A stretch of 64,000 nucleotides of DNA from Glycomyces xiaoerkulensis (GCF_002798405.1 NZ_PGGV01000034.1:1-64000); one strand, 5' to 3'; numbered from the stretch's first letter, positions 44,602-53,063 are shown. Numbers and translations: made by a program. Notes: generated by a model not told the origin, from the letters alone.

Positions 44602-45764
44602 AAGCGCAGCGTAGCCCGGGATACGGTGGCGGTGTGAACGAAACCGACGCCGACATGGGCGCCGTCACCGAATCGCCCGGTGACGCGGGCCGCCCTTGGA
44701 CCGTGATCGTGGCTGCGGGCATGTTCCGGCTCGTCGCGGCCGGACTGGCCGCCTCCGGCGTGTGGGGCGTCACTCGGATCATCGCCGGCGAGGTCGATTC
44801 GGTCGGCGGGGCCGCGGGAGTCTCGGTGCTCGCCTGGCTGCTGGCGGCCTACTACTGGTTCATCGGCCGGCGGCTGATGCAGGCGCGCGACATCATCGCT
44901 CAGGGGCTGTTCCAGGCCCTGCTGTGGCTGCCGGTGGGCTACTACCTCCGCGAGGCCGCGCAGGACGGCTACGGCCTCGCCGCGTGGGGCCTGGCGGCGG
45001 CGATGGCCGCACTCCTGTTGGCGCCTCCGACGCGCCGGGCGGTCGGATTCGGCGACGGCCGCCCGCCGTTCGCCGCGGACGACTAAGTTCATCGCCGCCC
45101 GGGCGGCGATGAGCGCCAGCAGCTCCGGGGCCGGCCCGAGCGGCTCGCCGGCCCAGAACGCCCCCGCCGAGCGGGCCGAGGCCACGGCCGTGTCGCAGAG
45201 CTTGCCGGGGGCGATGAAGTAGCAGACCGCGGCGATCCGTTCGCACCCCTGCACCCGCAGTTGCTCCACCGCTCCGGCACCGTCGGGCCCCGGGCCCGAG
45301 GCGAACCCGGCCGCGGCCGGGACCCCGAGCCTCCGGCCGGCCGCGGCGGCGACGGCCCCGACGTGGGCCCGCCCGGCGTCGACGCGGGTGCCTGCGGCGA
45401 GCACCGCCAGTCCGTCGGCGTCCTCGGGCAGACCCCGGACCAGGGCCGCGGCGAGGGAGGCATCCCCGACCGGGTCGGTGGCGGTCACCGTCAGGCCGGT
45501 GCGCTCCTCCTCGGCCCGCCGCGCCACCCGCGGCAGGTCGGTCCGGGAGTGGTAGGCGTCGGTCAGCAGCAGCGGAACCGCCACGGCGCGCTCGGCGCCC
45601 TCGTCGGCCAGCGCGCACAGCACGTCCACCGGGTCGGGCTCGTTGAACTCCAGGAACCCGGCCTTCGCGCCGGCTTCCGCGGCGATGGCGCGCACGACCG
45701 CCGGCGACCTCGGGTCGGGGCTGCCGTGCGCGACGAGCACGACCGGAGTCGGGGCGGCGCGCAT
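44481..45764 (-). CDS. sirB: sirohydrochlorin chelatase (CbiX/SirB-like) with abnormal C-terminal read-through
   Basis: The frame is open for 427 codons, but only residues 1 to about 225 look like CbiX/SirB: TPVVLVAHGSPDPRSPAVVRAIA (catalytic His), VPLLLTDAYHSRTDLP (second His), LAAGTRVD and VCYFIAPGKLCD. These insert Fe (for siroheme) or Co. Homologous sequence ends near IAARAAMNLVV (about 45090). Beyond that ~200 residues are basic, low-complexity and antisense to the membrane gene. A stop has probably been lost, or the tail is not conserved. It follows cysH by 2 nt; siroheme is needed by sulfite and nitrite reductases. Confidence 0.78.
   Translation of the reverse strand: MRAAPTPVVLVAHGSPDPRSPAVVRAIAAEAGAKAGFLEFNEPDPVDVLCALADEGAERAVAVPLLLTDAYHSRTDLPRVARRAEEERTGLTVTATDPVGDASLAAALVRGLPEDADGLAVLAAGTRVDAGRAHVGAVAAAAGRRLGVPAAAGFASGPGPDGAGAVEQLRVQGCERIAAVCYFIAPGKLCDTAVASARSAGAFWAGEPLGPAPELLALIAARAAMNLVVRGERRAAVAESDRPARRRRQQECGHRRRQAPRGEAVAVLRGLAEVVAHRQPQQGLEQPLSDDVARLHQPPADEPVVGRQQPGEHRDSRGPADRIDLAGDDPSDAPHAGGGQSGRDEPEHARSHDHGPRAARVTGRFGDGAHVGVGFVHTATVSRATLRLCTPCKQRLGAVCSSPIRERRPPPGAASGAWSRGWRRCST
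44608..44613 (-). promoter_or_regulatory. -10 hexamer TACGCT of the lipid kinase gene (leaderless)
   Basis: TACGCT, 6-nt gap GCGCTT, ATG. A divergent -10 for the next gene lies only 8 nt away. Confidence 0.45.
44622..44627 (+). promoter_or_regulatory. -10 hexamer TACGGT of the small membrane gene (leaderless)
   Basis: TACGGT, 6-nt gap GGCGGT, GTG 44634. Confidence 0.4.
44634..45086 (+). CDS. small four-helix membrane protein, unknown function
   Basis: 150 aa with four hydrophobic segments (about 22-44, 55-75, 88-105 and 110-128) and an acidic N-terminus. No family motif. GTG 44634 is preceded by TACGGT. The 3' end faces the sirohydrochlorin chelatase gene. That gene's reading frame has no stop at the usual place and runs antisense through all of this gene. 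Confidence 0.7.
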   Translation: MNETDADMGAVTESPGDAGRPWTVIVAAGMFRLVAAGLAASGVWGVTRIIAGEVDSVGGAAGVSVLAWLLAAYYWFIGRRLMQARDIIAQGLFQALLWLPVGYYLREAAQDGYGLAAWGLAAAMAALLLAPPTRRAVGFGDGRPPFAADD

Positions 45765-45766
45765 GG

Positions 45767-46474
45767 TCAGACGTGCAGACCGCACTCGGACTTGTCGAAG
45801 GCCGCCCAGCGGCCGGCGCGCGGGTCCTCCCCCGGCTCGGTGCGGCGGGTGCACGGCCAGCAGCCGATGGACCGGAAGCCGTCGCTCAGCAGCGGGTTGA
45901 CCGGGATGTTGTGGCGCTCGATGTAGGAGAGCTGGTCGGCCTCGGTCCACTTCGCGATCGGGGAGATCTTGACCTTCCTGCGGCTGACGTCGAAGTCGGC
46001 CACGCGGGTGTTCGCGCGGGTGGCGCTCTCGTCGCGCCGCAGGCCGGTGGCCCAGGCGTCGTAGTCGGCCAGCGCCCGGTTCAGCGGCAGGACCTTGCGC
46101 AGGGCGCAGCACTCGTCGGGCGCGCGGTCGAACAGCCGGGGGCCGAACTCGGCGTCCTGCTCCAGCACCGACTGGTCGGGCTGGATGGATCGGACGTTGA
46201 CATCCATGGTGGAGGCCACGAAGTCGCGGACCTCGAGGGTCTCGGGGAAGTGGAGACCGGTGTCGAGGAAGACCACGTCGAGGCCGGGGGCGACCTGGGC
46301 GGCGAGGTGGATCACGGCGGCGTCGGCCATCGAGGAGGTCACGCAGAAGCGCTCGCCGAACTCGCCGACGGCCCACTCGATGATCTCGGTGGCCGTGGCG
46401 TCTTCGAGCCGCTCTCCCGCTTCGACGGCGAGGTCCCGGAGTTCGAAGGGGTCCCGGTTCGTCGTGGTGCTCAT
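45767..46474 (-). CDS. cysH: adenylylsulfate (APS) reductase CysH, thioredoxin-dependent
   Basis: 235 aa. Adenine-nucleotide alpha-hydrolase fold (FCVTSSMADAAVIHLAAQ), a [4Fe-4S] cluster set in DECCALRK and GCWPCTR, and the C-terminal catalytic Cys in KSECGLHV. The paired cysteines mark APS, not PAPS, reductase. It makes sulfite for the reductase encoded in the same operon. Starts 4 nt after the Zn-ribbon gene. Confidence 0.93.
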   Translation of the reverse strand: MSTTTNRDPFELRDLAVEAGERLEDATATEIIEWAVGEFGERFCVTSSMADAAVIHLAAQVAPGLDVVFLDTGLHFPETLEVRDFVASTMDVNVRSIQPDQSVLEQDAEFGPRLFDRAPDECCALRKVLPLNRALADYDAWATGLRRDESATRANTRVADFDVSRRKVKISPIAKWTEADQLSYIERHNIPVNPLLSDGFRSIGCWPCTRRTEPGEDPRAGRWAAFDKSECGLHV

Positions 46475-46478
46475 GCGA

Positions 46479-46727
46479 TTACTCCGATTCGGGGTCCGGC
46501 GGAGTCAGTCCGCCTGAAAGCTTCGGGCGCGCGGCGCCCGCGGTGTCGGGGGGCGCGATGACGGCGGGGGTCGCCATCCCGTGGTATTTCAAGGTGAACA
46601 CCCGGGTGCAGTCGCTGCAGTGCCATCCGCCTCGTGTCTCGACGTCGTTGTCGCTGTCGGGCTCGTAGGGGCGCAGGTCCTCCTCCCCGCAGTACGGGCA
46701 GTGGTAGGGGACGACGCGGCCGCTCAC
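46479..46727 (-). CDS. small zinc-ribbon protein of the sulfate assimilation operon
   Basis: 82 aa. Two CxxC pairs, YHCPYCGEEDLRP and WHCSDCTRVFTLKYHG, form a zinc ribbon. Small proteins of this kind sit between sulfite reductase and cysH in many actinobacteria; the role is unknown. The GTG start overlaps the sulfite reductase stop (GTGA). The C-terminal 30 residues are Pro/Ala-rich. Confidence 0.82.
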   Translation of the reverse strand: MSGRVVPYHCPYCGEEDLRPYEPDSDNDVETRGGWHCSDCTRVFTLKYHGMATPAVIAPPDTAGAARPKLSGGLTPPDPESE

Positions 46728-48388
46728 TTCAGGTCCTCTTCGTCGGCGCGGTGGACCCACTGGGCGAACGACTCCCCGGCGTCGGACCTGCCGTCGAGGT
46801 AGCGCCGGGTGATGCGCTCGACGTAGTCGCCGAGGTCGGCGGAGGCGACCTTGAGTCCGCGGGCCTTGCGGCCCAGGCTCGCCGCGCCGGCGTGGCCGCC
46901 GCCGAGGTGGACCTGGAAGCCCTCGACCTGCTCCCCGTCGACCATCATGAGCTGGCCTTTGAGGCCGATGTCGGCGGTCTGGGTGCGGGCGCAGGCGTTG
47001 GGGCAGCCGTTGACGTGGACCGAGATCGGCACGTCGAGTTCGGGGACGCGCTTCTCGAGCTCGGCGATGAGGTCGCGGGCGCGGTCCTTGGTGTCGACGA
47101 TGGCGAGCTTGCAGAACTCGATGCCGGTGCAGGCCATGGTGGAGCGGCGCCACGGCGAGGGTTCGGCGGTGAGGCCGATCGCCTCGAGGTCGGCCTTGGC
47201 CGCCTCGACGCGGTCGCCGGGGACGTCGAGCACCAGCAGCTTCTGCAGCGGCGTGGTGCGGATGCGGTCCGAGCCGTACTTCTCGGCGACGTCGGCGAGC
47301 TGGTCGAGCAGTGTGCCGGAGACGCGGCCGGCGACCGGCGCGACGCCGATGTAGTAGTTGCCGTCGCGCTGCCGGTGGACGCCGACGTGGTCGATGAGCT
47401 TCTCGGCCGCGGGCGGCGCCTCGAGGTCGGGGAGCTTCCGGCCCAGGTAGGCGTCGGACTCCAGGACCTCCCGGAACTTCTCGGGGCCCCAGTCCTTGAT
47501 CAGGAACTTCAGGCGGGCGCGGGTGCGCAGGCGCCGGTAGCCCCAGTCGCGGAAGATCCGCGTGACCCCGAGCCAGACGTCGACCAGGTCCTCCTGGGCC
47601 ACCCACACGCCGAGCCGCTTGGCGAACATCGGGTTGGTGGACAGGCCGCCGCCGACCCACAGGTCGAAGCCGGGCCCGTGCACGGGGTGGTGGGCGCCGA
47701 TCAGGGAGAAGTCGTTGGCGTCGTACGGGGTGTCGGGGAGCCAGCCGATGGAGGTCTTGTACTTGCGCGGCAGGTTCGACAGGCTCCGGTCACCGATGAA
47801 CCGGTCGTTGATCTCCCGGATCTGCGGTGTGGGGTCGATGGCCTCCTCGTCGGCGACCCCGGCGACCGGCGAGCCGAGGATGACCCGCGGGCAGTCGCCG
47901 CAGGCCTCCTGGCTGTCGAGGCCGACCGCCTCGAGGCGGCGCCAGATCTCGGGGACGTCCTCGATCTCGATCCAGTGGTACTGGACGTTCTCGCGGTCGG
48001 TGACGTCGGCGGTGTCGCGGGCGAACTCCTTGGAGATGCCGGCGACGGTGCGGAGCTGCTCGCGGCTGAGCTGGCCGCCGTCCATGCGGACGCGCATCAT
48101 GAAGTAGCGGTCGTCGAGGTCCTCGTCCTCCAGGACGGCGGTCCGACCGCCCTCGATGCCGGGCCGGCGCTGCGTGTACAGGCCCCACCAGCGGAAGCGG
48201 CCGCGCAGGTCGGCCGGGTCGATCGAGTCGAAGCCGGCGTGCGCGTAGACGTTCTCGATGCGCTGCCGCACATTGAGCGGATTGTCGTCCTTTTTGGACT
48301 GCTCGTTCTTGTTCAGCGGCTCCCGGTGGCCCAGGGCCCATTGGCCTTGGCCCTTCGGGCGGCTGGGTTTGCGCGTTGGCGTTGGCAC
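46724..48388 (-). CDS. sir: ferredoxin-dependent sulfite reductase
   Basis: 554 aa. Duplicated ferredoxin-like and siroheme domains, with the siroheme-[4Fe-4S] cysteines in ACTGIEFCKLA and NGCPNACART. It reduces sulfite to sulfide with six electrons from ferredoxin. GTG 48388 is preceded by AGGAG; GTG 48409 is in frame but lacks a ribosome site. A leader peptide and hairpin precede it. Siroheme would come from the chelatase at the operon's end. Confidence 0.93.
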   Translation of the reverse strand: MPTPTRKPSRPKGQGQWALGHREPLNKNEQSKKDDNPLNVRQRIENVYAHAGFDSIDPADLRGRFRWWGLYTQRRPGIEGGRTAVLEDEDLDDRYFMMRVRMDGGQLSREQLRTVAGISKEFARDTADVTDRENVQYHWIEIEDVPEIWRRLEAVGLDSQEACGDCPRVILGSPVAGVADEEAIDPTPQIREINDRFIGDRSLSNLPRKYKTSIGWLPDTPYDANDFSLIGAHHPVHGPGFDLWVGGGLSTNPMFAKRLGVWVAQEDLVDVWLGVTRIFRDWGYRRLRTRARLKFLIKDWGPEKFREVLESDAYLGRKLPDLEAPPAAEKLIDHVGVHRQRDGNYYIGVAPVAGRVSGTLLDQLADVAEKYGSDRIRTTPLQKLLVLDVPGDRVEAAKADLEAIGLTAEPSPWRRSTMACTGIEFCKLAIVDTKDRARDLIAELEKRVPELDVPISVHVNGCPNACARTQTADIGLKGQLMMVDGEQVEGFQVHLGGGHAGAASLGRKARGLKVASADLGDYVERITRRYLDGRSDAGESFAQWVHRADEEDLK

Positions 48389-48430
48389 AGTTCTCCTGGA
48401 TGCAGACACGGGTGTGGCACGATTCGACGG

Positions 48431-48445
48431 CTCGGCGAGCCGGAG
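48431..48445 (-). promoter_or_regulatory. hairpin between leader peptide and sulfite reductase
   Basis: CGGCTC / GAGCCG stem with a 3-nt loop, right after the leader stop codon. It could be part of an attenuation or translational switch. Confidence 0.4.
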
Positions 48446-48446
48446 A

Positions 48447-48536
48447 TTAAGCGCGCATCAGACAAGCGGCGCTGGACACACGGCAGAAATCCACGTGGCG
48501 GCGTGCCACGAGTCGGAGTCCGTGCGCAGAAGACAT
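48447..48536 (-). CDS. cysteine-operon leader peptide (29 aa)
   Basis: A short ORF ending 58 nt before sulfite reductase. It contains VARRHVDFCRVSSAACL, the pattern (RRHVDxCR) of small leader peptides placed upstream of cysteine and sulfur assimilation genes in actinobacteria. Translation through the Cys codons could sense cysteine supply and change expression of the operon. ATG 48536 is shown; an in-frame ATG four codons upstream is possible. The overlap with other frames gives no competing gene. Confidence 0.75.
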   Translation of the reverse strand: MSSAHGLRLVARRHVDFCRVSSAACLMRA

Positions 48537-48601
48537 GCCAGCAAGCATGCCATACCTGGCGGGGAAACGACAGTCTCGTCCCGGTACCTGGAACCGGGCG
48601 G

Positions 48602-50080
48602 TCATTGCAGGGTGAAGTCGACCACGGCCTCGGTGCCGCCGTCGCCGAGGGGCCGCATGTCGATGGTGCCGCGCAGCTCCCCGGTGACGAGCGTGTGGAC
48701 GATCTGCAGTCCGAGCCGGTTGGAGGCGGCGATCCGGAAGCCCTCCGGCAGGCCCTTGCCCTGGTCGCTGACCGTGACGCGGAACCGGTCGCCGTCCCGC
48801 TCGACGCCGATGACGACCTCGCCCTCCTGTCCGGGCGGGTAGGCGTGTTCGACCGCGTTCTGGATCAGCTCGTTGACGACCATCACCAGCGGGGTCGCGT
48901 ACTCGCTGGGCAGCACCCCGAAAGTGCCCTCGCGGCGGAGCTTCACCTTCGATTCGGCCACCGAGACCTCCACGGCCATCGAGGCCACGCGGTCGACGAT
49001 GTGGTCGAAGCCGACCGACTCGTCCGACGACTGCGCCAGCGTCTCGTGGACCAGCGCGATCGAGGCCACCCGCGTCACCGACTCCTCCAGCGAGACTCGC
49101 GCCTGCGGGGAGCCGACGCGGCGGGCCTGGAGCCGCAGCAGCGCGGCCACGGTCTGGAGGTTGTTCTTGACGCGGTGGTGGATCTCCCGGATCGTGGCGT
49201 CCTTGGTGACCAGCTCCCGGTCGAGGCGCCGCACCTCGGTGACATCGCGGACCAGCACCAGGGCGCCGGCCGCCTTGCCGCCGGGCCGCAGCGGCAGCGC
49301 CCTCATCAGGACCGTGGCGCCGCGCGCCTCGATCTCCTTGCGGCGGGGGGTGCCGCCGGCCAGCGCCTCGGTGATGCGGCGGGCGATGTCGGCGCCGGCC
49401 TGGCCGTCGCCGGGCAGGCTGCGGGTCAGCTCGGCCAGGTCGCGGTCGCGCAGGTGCCCGGTCACGCCCATGCGCCGGTAGGCCGACAGGGCGTTGGGCG
49501 AGGAGTAGCGGACCAGACCGTCGGCGCCGATCCGGACCAGGCCGTCGCCGATCCGCGGGGCGGTGGTCGGCTCGCCGGGCAGCAGCGGCGGCGGGAATCC
49601 GCCGTCGGTGAGCATCTGGACCAGGTAGTCGGCGGTCTTGAGGTAGTTGAGCTCCAGGTGGGAGGGGCTGCGGGTGTCGGAGAGGTTGGTGTCGCGGGCG
49701 GCTACGGCGATCACCTGGCTCCGGTCGCGGCGCCGGACCGGGATGGCCTCGTGGCGGGCGGCGACGTCGCCGCGCCAGACCGGGTCGCCCTCGCGGTGGA
49801 TCCGGCCCTCGGCGAAGGCGATGCCCAGGTGACGGGCGTCCTCGCCGTCGACGATGCGCCCCACCTGGTCCTCCTCGTAGGCCGTCGGCCCGGTGGTGGG
49901 CCGGACCTGGGCGAGGCAGACGAACCGGCCCGGGCGGTCCTCGACCACGCCCCACAGCAGGAAGTCGGCGAAGGACAGGTCGGCCAGGAGCTGCCACTCG
50001 GCGACCAGCCGCTGCAGATGGGCGGCGGAGTTCGACGACAGGGAGGTGTGGGAGCTGATCACGTCGCGCAGTGTTGACAC
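48602..50080 (-). CDS. pdtaS: PdtaS-like sensor histidine kinase
   Basis: 492 aa, soluble. GAF-like N-terminus (about 10-150), PAS domain (about 180-290), HisKA_2 with the phospho-acceptor in REIHHRVKNNLQTVAALLRLQ, then HATPase_c (VVNELIQNAVEHAY, VSDQGKGLPEGF, NRLGLQIVHTLV). This matches PdtaS, which signals to the ANTAR response regulator PdtaR. pdtaR is not in the window. In mycobacteria pdtaS borders whiB1, which is 6 kb away here. Confidence 0.88.
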   Translation of the reverse strand: MSTLRDVISSHTSLSSNSAAHLQRLVAEWQLLADLSFADFLLWGVVEDRPGRFVCLAQVRPTTGPTAYEEDQVGRIVDGEDARHLGIAFAEGRIHREGDPVWRGDVAARHEAIPVRRRDRSQVIAVAARDTNLSDTRSPSHLELNYLKTADYLVQMLTDGGFPPPLLPGEPTTAPRIGDGLVRIGADGLVRYSSPNALSAYRRMGVTGHLRDRDLAELTRSLPGDGQAGADIARRITEALAGGTPRRKEIEARGATVLMRALPLRPGGKAAGALVLVRDVTEVRRLDRELVTKDATIREIHHRVKNNLQTVAALLRLQARRVGSPQARVSLEESVTRVASIALVHETLAQSSDESVGFDHIVDRVASMAVEVSVAESKVKLRREGTFGVLPSEYATPLVMVVNELIQNAVEHAYPPGQEGEVVIGVERDGDRFRVTVSDQGKGLPEGFRIAASNRLGLQIVHTLVTGELRGTIDMRPLGDGGTEAVVDFTLQ

Positions 50081-50130
50081 GCGACCATCCTAGCGGCGAA
50101 CCCGCCCGCCGCCGCGGTCCCGATTCCCGG

Positions 50131-50433
50131 CTAAGGCAGCGTCATATCTGGTTTGTCCAGCTCTTCGACGTTGACGTCCTTGAAGCTCAGGACCCGGACG
50201 TGCTTGACGAAGCGGGCCGGCCGGTACATGTCCCACACCCAGGCGTCGTGCATCTCGACCTCGAAGTAGGTCTCGGCGTCGGCGCCGCGCACGTGGACCT
50301 CCACCGCGTTGGCCAGGTAGAACCGCCGCTCGGTCTCGACGACGTAGGTGAACTGCTGCACGATGTCCCGGTACTCCCGGTACAGCCGCAGCTCCATGTC
50401 GGTCTCGTACTTTTCGAGGTCCTCGGCGCTCAA
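50131..50433 (-). CDS. DUF2469 protein
   Basis: 100 aa, conserved in actinobacteria after rnhB. Matches the pattern SAEDLEKYETDMELRLYREYRDI ... FKDVNVEELDKPD. No known function; nucleic-acid or translation links are suspected from context. Start is TTG 50433, overlapping the rnhB stop (TTGA) and preceded by AAGGAGG. Confidence 0.88.
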   Translation of the reverse strand: MSAEDLEKYETDMELRLYREYRDIVQQFTYVVETERRFYLANAVEVHVRGADAETYFEVEMHDAWVWDMYRPARFVKHVRVLSFKDVNVEELDKPDMTLP

Positions 50434-51128
50434 CGCTCCTCCTTCTCAACGGCCGTTCCCACGATAGTGCGCGCCGACCCCGCGCGCCCCGCGGCTGGCC
50501 CGCCGGCGCCGCGGTCCAGGTGGACGGCCACATTCGCGTACGACAGCCGGTGCGCCTCGCACGGACCCCACCGCTCCAGCGCCGCCGAGTGGGCGCGCGT
50601 CCCGTACCCCTTGTGACCGGAGAAGCCGTAGCGGGGGTGGCGGCCGTCCAGCTCCTCCATCAGCCTGTCGCGGGTGACCTTGGCGACCACGCCGGCGGCG
50701 GCCACGCACGCCGCGGTCCGGTCGCCCTTGACCACGCCCAAGGAGGGGACCGGCATCCCCGGCACCCGGAAGCCGTCGGTGAGGACGTAGCCGGGGCGCA
50801 CCGCCAGGCGCGCCACCGCCAGCCGCATGCCCTCCAGGTTGCACGCCCCGAGCCCGCGCTCGTCGATCTCGGCCGGCTCGTAGGCGGCCACCGCCAGGTG
50901 GGCCCGGCCGCGCCCGAGCCGCTCGAAGACGCGCTCGCGGGAGGCGGCCGTCATCAGCTTGGAATCGTCGAGCTCGTCGAGGCGGGCGCGCGGCGGCAGG
51001 ATCACGGCCGCCACCACCAGCGGCCCGGCGCAGGCGCCCCGGCCGGCCTCGTCGACCCCGGCCACCGGGCCGAGGCCCCGCCGCTGCAGTGCCGCCTCCA
51101 ACGCGTACAGGTCGCCCTCGCGGCGCAT
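50430..51128 (-). CDS. rnhB: ribonuclease HII
   Basis: 232 aa. RNase HII removes ribonucleotides from DNA and RNA-DNA hybrids. Motifs: VAGVDEAGRGACAGPLVVAA (catalytic Asp-Glu), DDSKLM, VLTDGF (Asp) and KVTRDRLMEELD (Asp). The C-terminal 25 residues are Gly/Ala-rich extra sequence. ATG 51128 is used; in-frame GTG codons a few residues upstream are possible. Confidence 0.92.
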   Translation of the reverse strand: MRREGDLYALEAALQRRGLGPVAGVDEAGRGACAGPLVVAAVILPPRARLDELDDSKLMTAASRERVFERLGRGRAHLAVAAYEPAEIDERGLGACNLEGMRLAVARLAVRPGYVLTDGFRVPGMPVPSLGVVKGDRTAACVAAAGVVAKVTRDRLMEELDGRHPRYGFSGHKGYGTRAHSAALERWGPCEAHRLSYANVAVHLDRGAGGPAAGRAGSARTIVGTAVEKEER

Positions 51129-51154
51129 CCGGGACTGAACTGGACGCAGCACGG

Positions 51155-51856
51155 TCAGGACGGTTCGGGGACGCCCTCGAACGTCTCCGGGGCGGAGAAC
51201 CAGGTCGCGTTGTCGAAGGGCCAGAACAGCACGAACGCCTTGCCGATGACGTCGTCGGCGTCGACTGTCGAGGAGACCACGTCGCCGCCGGTGCGGACGT
51301 AGCGCTCGCGCGAGTCGCCCGAGGCCTCTCGGTGGTCGCCCATCACCCACACCCGGCCGTCGGGGACCACGACGTCGAAGGCGTCGGGGCTCGGCGCGTC
51401 CCGCTCGCCGGTCAGCGGGTCGGCGTACAGGTAGTCGCCCTCCTCGAGCGGATGCCCGTTGACGGTGATCCGTCCGTCGTCGTCGCAGCACACCACGTGG
51501 TCGCCGCCGACGGCGATCACCCGCTTGATGAACTCGTCCTCGTCGAAGTTCGACCGCCACGACTCGGGGGCGGTGAACACGACGATGTCGCCCCGCTCGG
51601 GCTCGGAGAAGTCGTAGACGAGCTTGTTGACCAGCACCCGGTCGTTGAGCTCGAGCGTCGTCTCCATCGAACCGGAAGGGATGTAATAGGTCTGGATGAC
51701 GAACGAGCGCACCAGCACGGCTACGAGGATGGCCACCCCGAGCAGGATGGGCAGTTCCTTCCAGAACGACCCCTTCTTCTTCCGGGGTTGCTTATCGGAG
51801 GATTCCTCGGCGCCGCCACCGCCGTCGGCGCCCGGCGTCTGCCCTTCTTCGATCAC
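51155..51856 (-). CDS. lepB: type I signal peptidase (copy 1)
   Basis: 233 aa. One membrane helix (about 34-52), catalytic Ser in YIPSGSMETTL, catalytic Lys in DEFIKRVIAVGGD, and box E in WVMGDHREASGDSR. It cleaves Sec and Tat signal peptides at the outer face of the membrane. It overlaps the upstream lepB by 4 nt. Confidence 0.93.
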   Translation of the reverse strand: MIEEGQTPGADGGGGAEESSDKQPRKKKGSFWKELPILLGVAILVAVLVRSFVIQTYYIPSGSMETTLELNDRVLVNKLVYDFSEPERGDIVVFTAPESWRSNFDEDEFIKRVIAVGGDHVVCCDDDGRITVNGHPLEEGDYLYADPLTGERDAPSPDAFDVVVPDGRVWVMGDHREASGDSRERYVRTGGDVVSSTVDADDVIGKAFVLFWPFDNATWFSAPETFEGVPEPS

Positions 51857-53025
51857 GGTGCGAGTCTACGCGGTCGCGCCGCGACCGCTGGGGCGCCCAT
51901 CACCGTGGCGGGCAAGGCGGGCGGAAGTTGGCCGTGGAACGGGGCATGGCTCCCCGGAGCGGGGAGCGCCTCGGTCCTCCCGTCCGCGGGGTCCTCCAGG
52001 ACGTCGAAGGAGTCGGGGATCTCCAGGTTCCGGGCGCGGTCGGTCGGCCACACCAGGCTGATGGCCCTGCCGATGATGTTCTCGACCGGCACCGGGCCCT
52101 GGCAGCGCGAGTCCTGGGAGTTGCCGCGGTGGTCGCCCATGACCCACACGTGCCCCTCGGGCACGGCCACCTCCTCGAACCGTCGCGCGTGGCACGAGCC
52201 CGGCTCGACGTCCATTGGGGCGTTGTCGTAGACGTACTCGTCCTCGTGGAGCGAGATCCCGTTGACCACCACGTTGCCGTCGTCGTCGCAGCAGGCGACC
52301 GAATCGCCGCCGACCGCGATCACCCGCTTGATGAAGTCCTTCTCGTCGGGCTCGGCCAGACCGACCAGGTCGAGCACGGCGGTGGTGAAGTCGGAGACGA
52401 GGCTGCCGCCACCGGTGGGCCGGTACTCCGGGTCCCACCGGTCGGTGCCGCGGAAGACCACGACCTCGCCGCGCTGCGGGGAGCGCAGCACGGAGGTGAG
52501 CTTGAGGACCAGGACCTTGTCGCCCTCCTGGAGGGTCTGCTCCATGGAACCGGAGGGGATGTAGAACGGCTGGACGGCGAACGTCCGCAGCAGCACCGCC
52601 GCCGAGAACGCCACCACCAGCAGCAGCGGCAGCTCGACCCACAGCGACAGGTAATGGCGCTTGTGAGGCTGCGACAGGCGGCTCTCGGGCCCCTTCTTCG
52701 GCGGTTCTCCGCCCGCCGGGGCCGGTCGGCGGCCCGCGAACTGCCGGTGGGTTCCGGTGACGCGGTCGTAGGATCCCGTGACCTGCGGCCGGGAGCCGGT
52801 GCGTCCGTCGCCGACGCGCGGGGCGCGCTCGGAGGGGGAGCCCGCCCGGGGCCCGGCGGGTCCGCGTCCGGGCGGTGGGGCGCCGCGCCGCACGGGACGC
52901 CGGCCGGGTGGAGGCGGAGGCGGGGCGCCCGCGGACGGGTCGCCGGGTCCGGGTAGCCGGCCCCAGTCGATGCGGCGGCGCGGACGCTCCGGGGGCGCGC
53001 CGTCGTCGGGGGGGCCGGGTCTCAT
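51853..53025 (-). CDS. lepB: type I signal peptidase (copy 2, with long proline-rich N-terminus)
   Basis: 390 aa. A ~135-residue Pro/Arg/Gly-rich cytoplasmic tail precedes one helix (about 140-160). Then come the peptidase motifs FYIPSGSMEQTL (Ser), KDFIKRVIAVGGD (Lys) and WVMGDHRGNSQDSR. The TAGGCT 7 nt before ATG 53025 implies its own leaderless promoter downstream of the rplS terminator. Two tandem peptidases suggest divided substrates. Confidence 0.9.
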   Translation of the reverse strand: MRPGPPDDGAPPERPRRRIDWGRLPGPGDPSAGAPPPPPPGRRPVRRGAPPPGRGPAGPRAGSPSERAPRVGDGRTGSRPQVTGSYDRVTGTHRQFAGRRPAPAGGEPPKKGPESRLSQPHKRHYLSLWVELPLLLVVAFSAAVLLRTFAVQPFYIPSGSMEQTLQEGDKVLVLKLTSVLRSPQRGEVVVFRGTDRWDPEYRPTGGGSLVSDFTTAVLDLVGLAEPDEKDFIKRVIAVGGDSVACCDDDGNVVVNGISLHEDEYVYDNAPMDVEPGSCHARRFEEVAVPEGHVWVMGDHRGNSQDSRCQGPVPVENIIGRAISLVWPTDRARNLEIPDSFDVLEDPADGRTEALPAPGSHAPFHGQLPPALPATVMGAPAVAARPRRLAP

Positions 53026-53032
53026 GCGGACG

Positions 53033-53038
53033 AGCCTA
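53033..53038 (-). promoter_or_regulatory. -10 hexamer TAGGCT of lepB copy 2 (leaderless)
   Basis: TAGGCT, 7-nt gap CGTCCGC, ATG 53025. Confidence 0.5.
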
Positions 53039-53063
53039 ACGGAAAACGCCGACAAAGAGAAAA

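Noticed and set aside
51155-53025. The lepB genes as candidates for the sodN maturation peptidase SodX
   Set aside because: Their place after rplS, the membrane anchor and the SGSM/FIKRV motifs fit ordinary type I signal peptidase, and sodN is 10 kb away.
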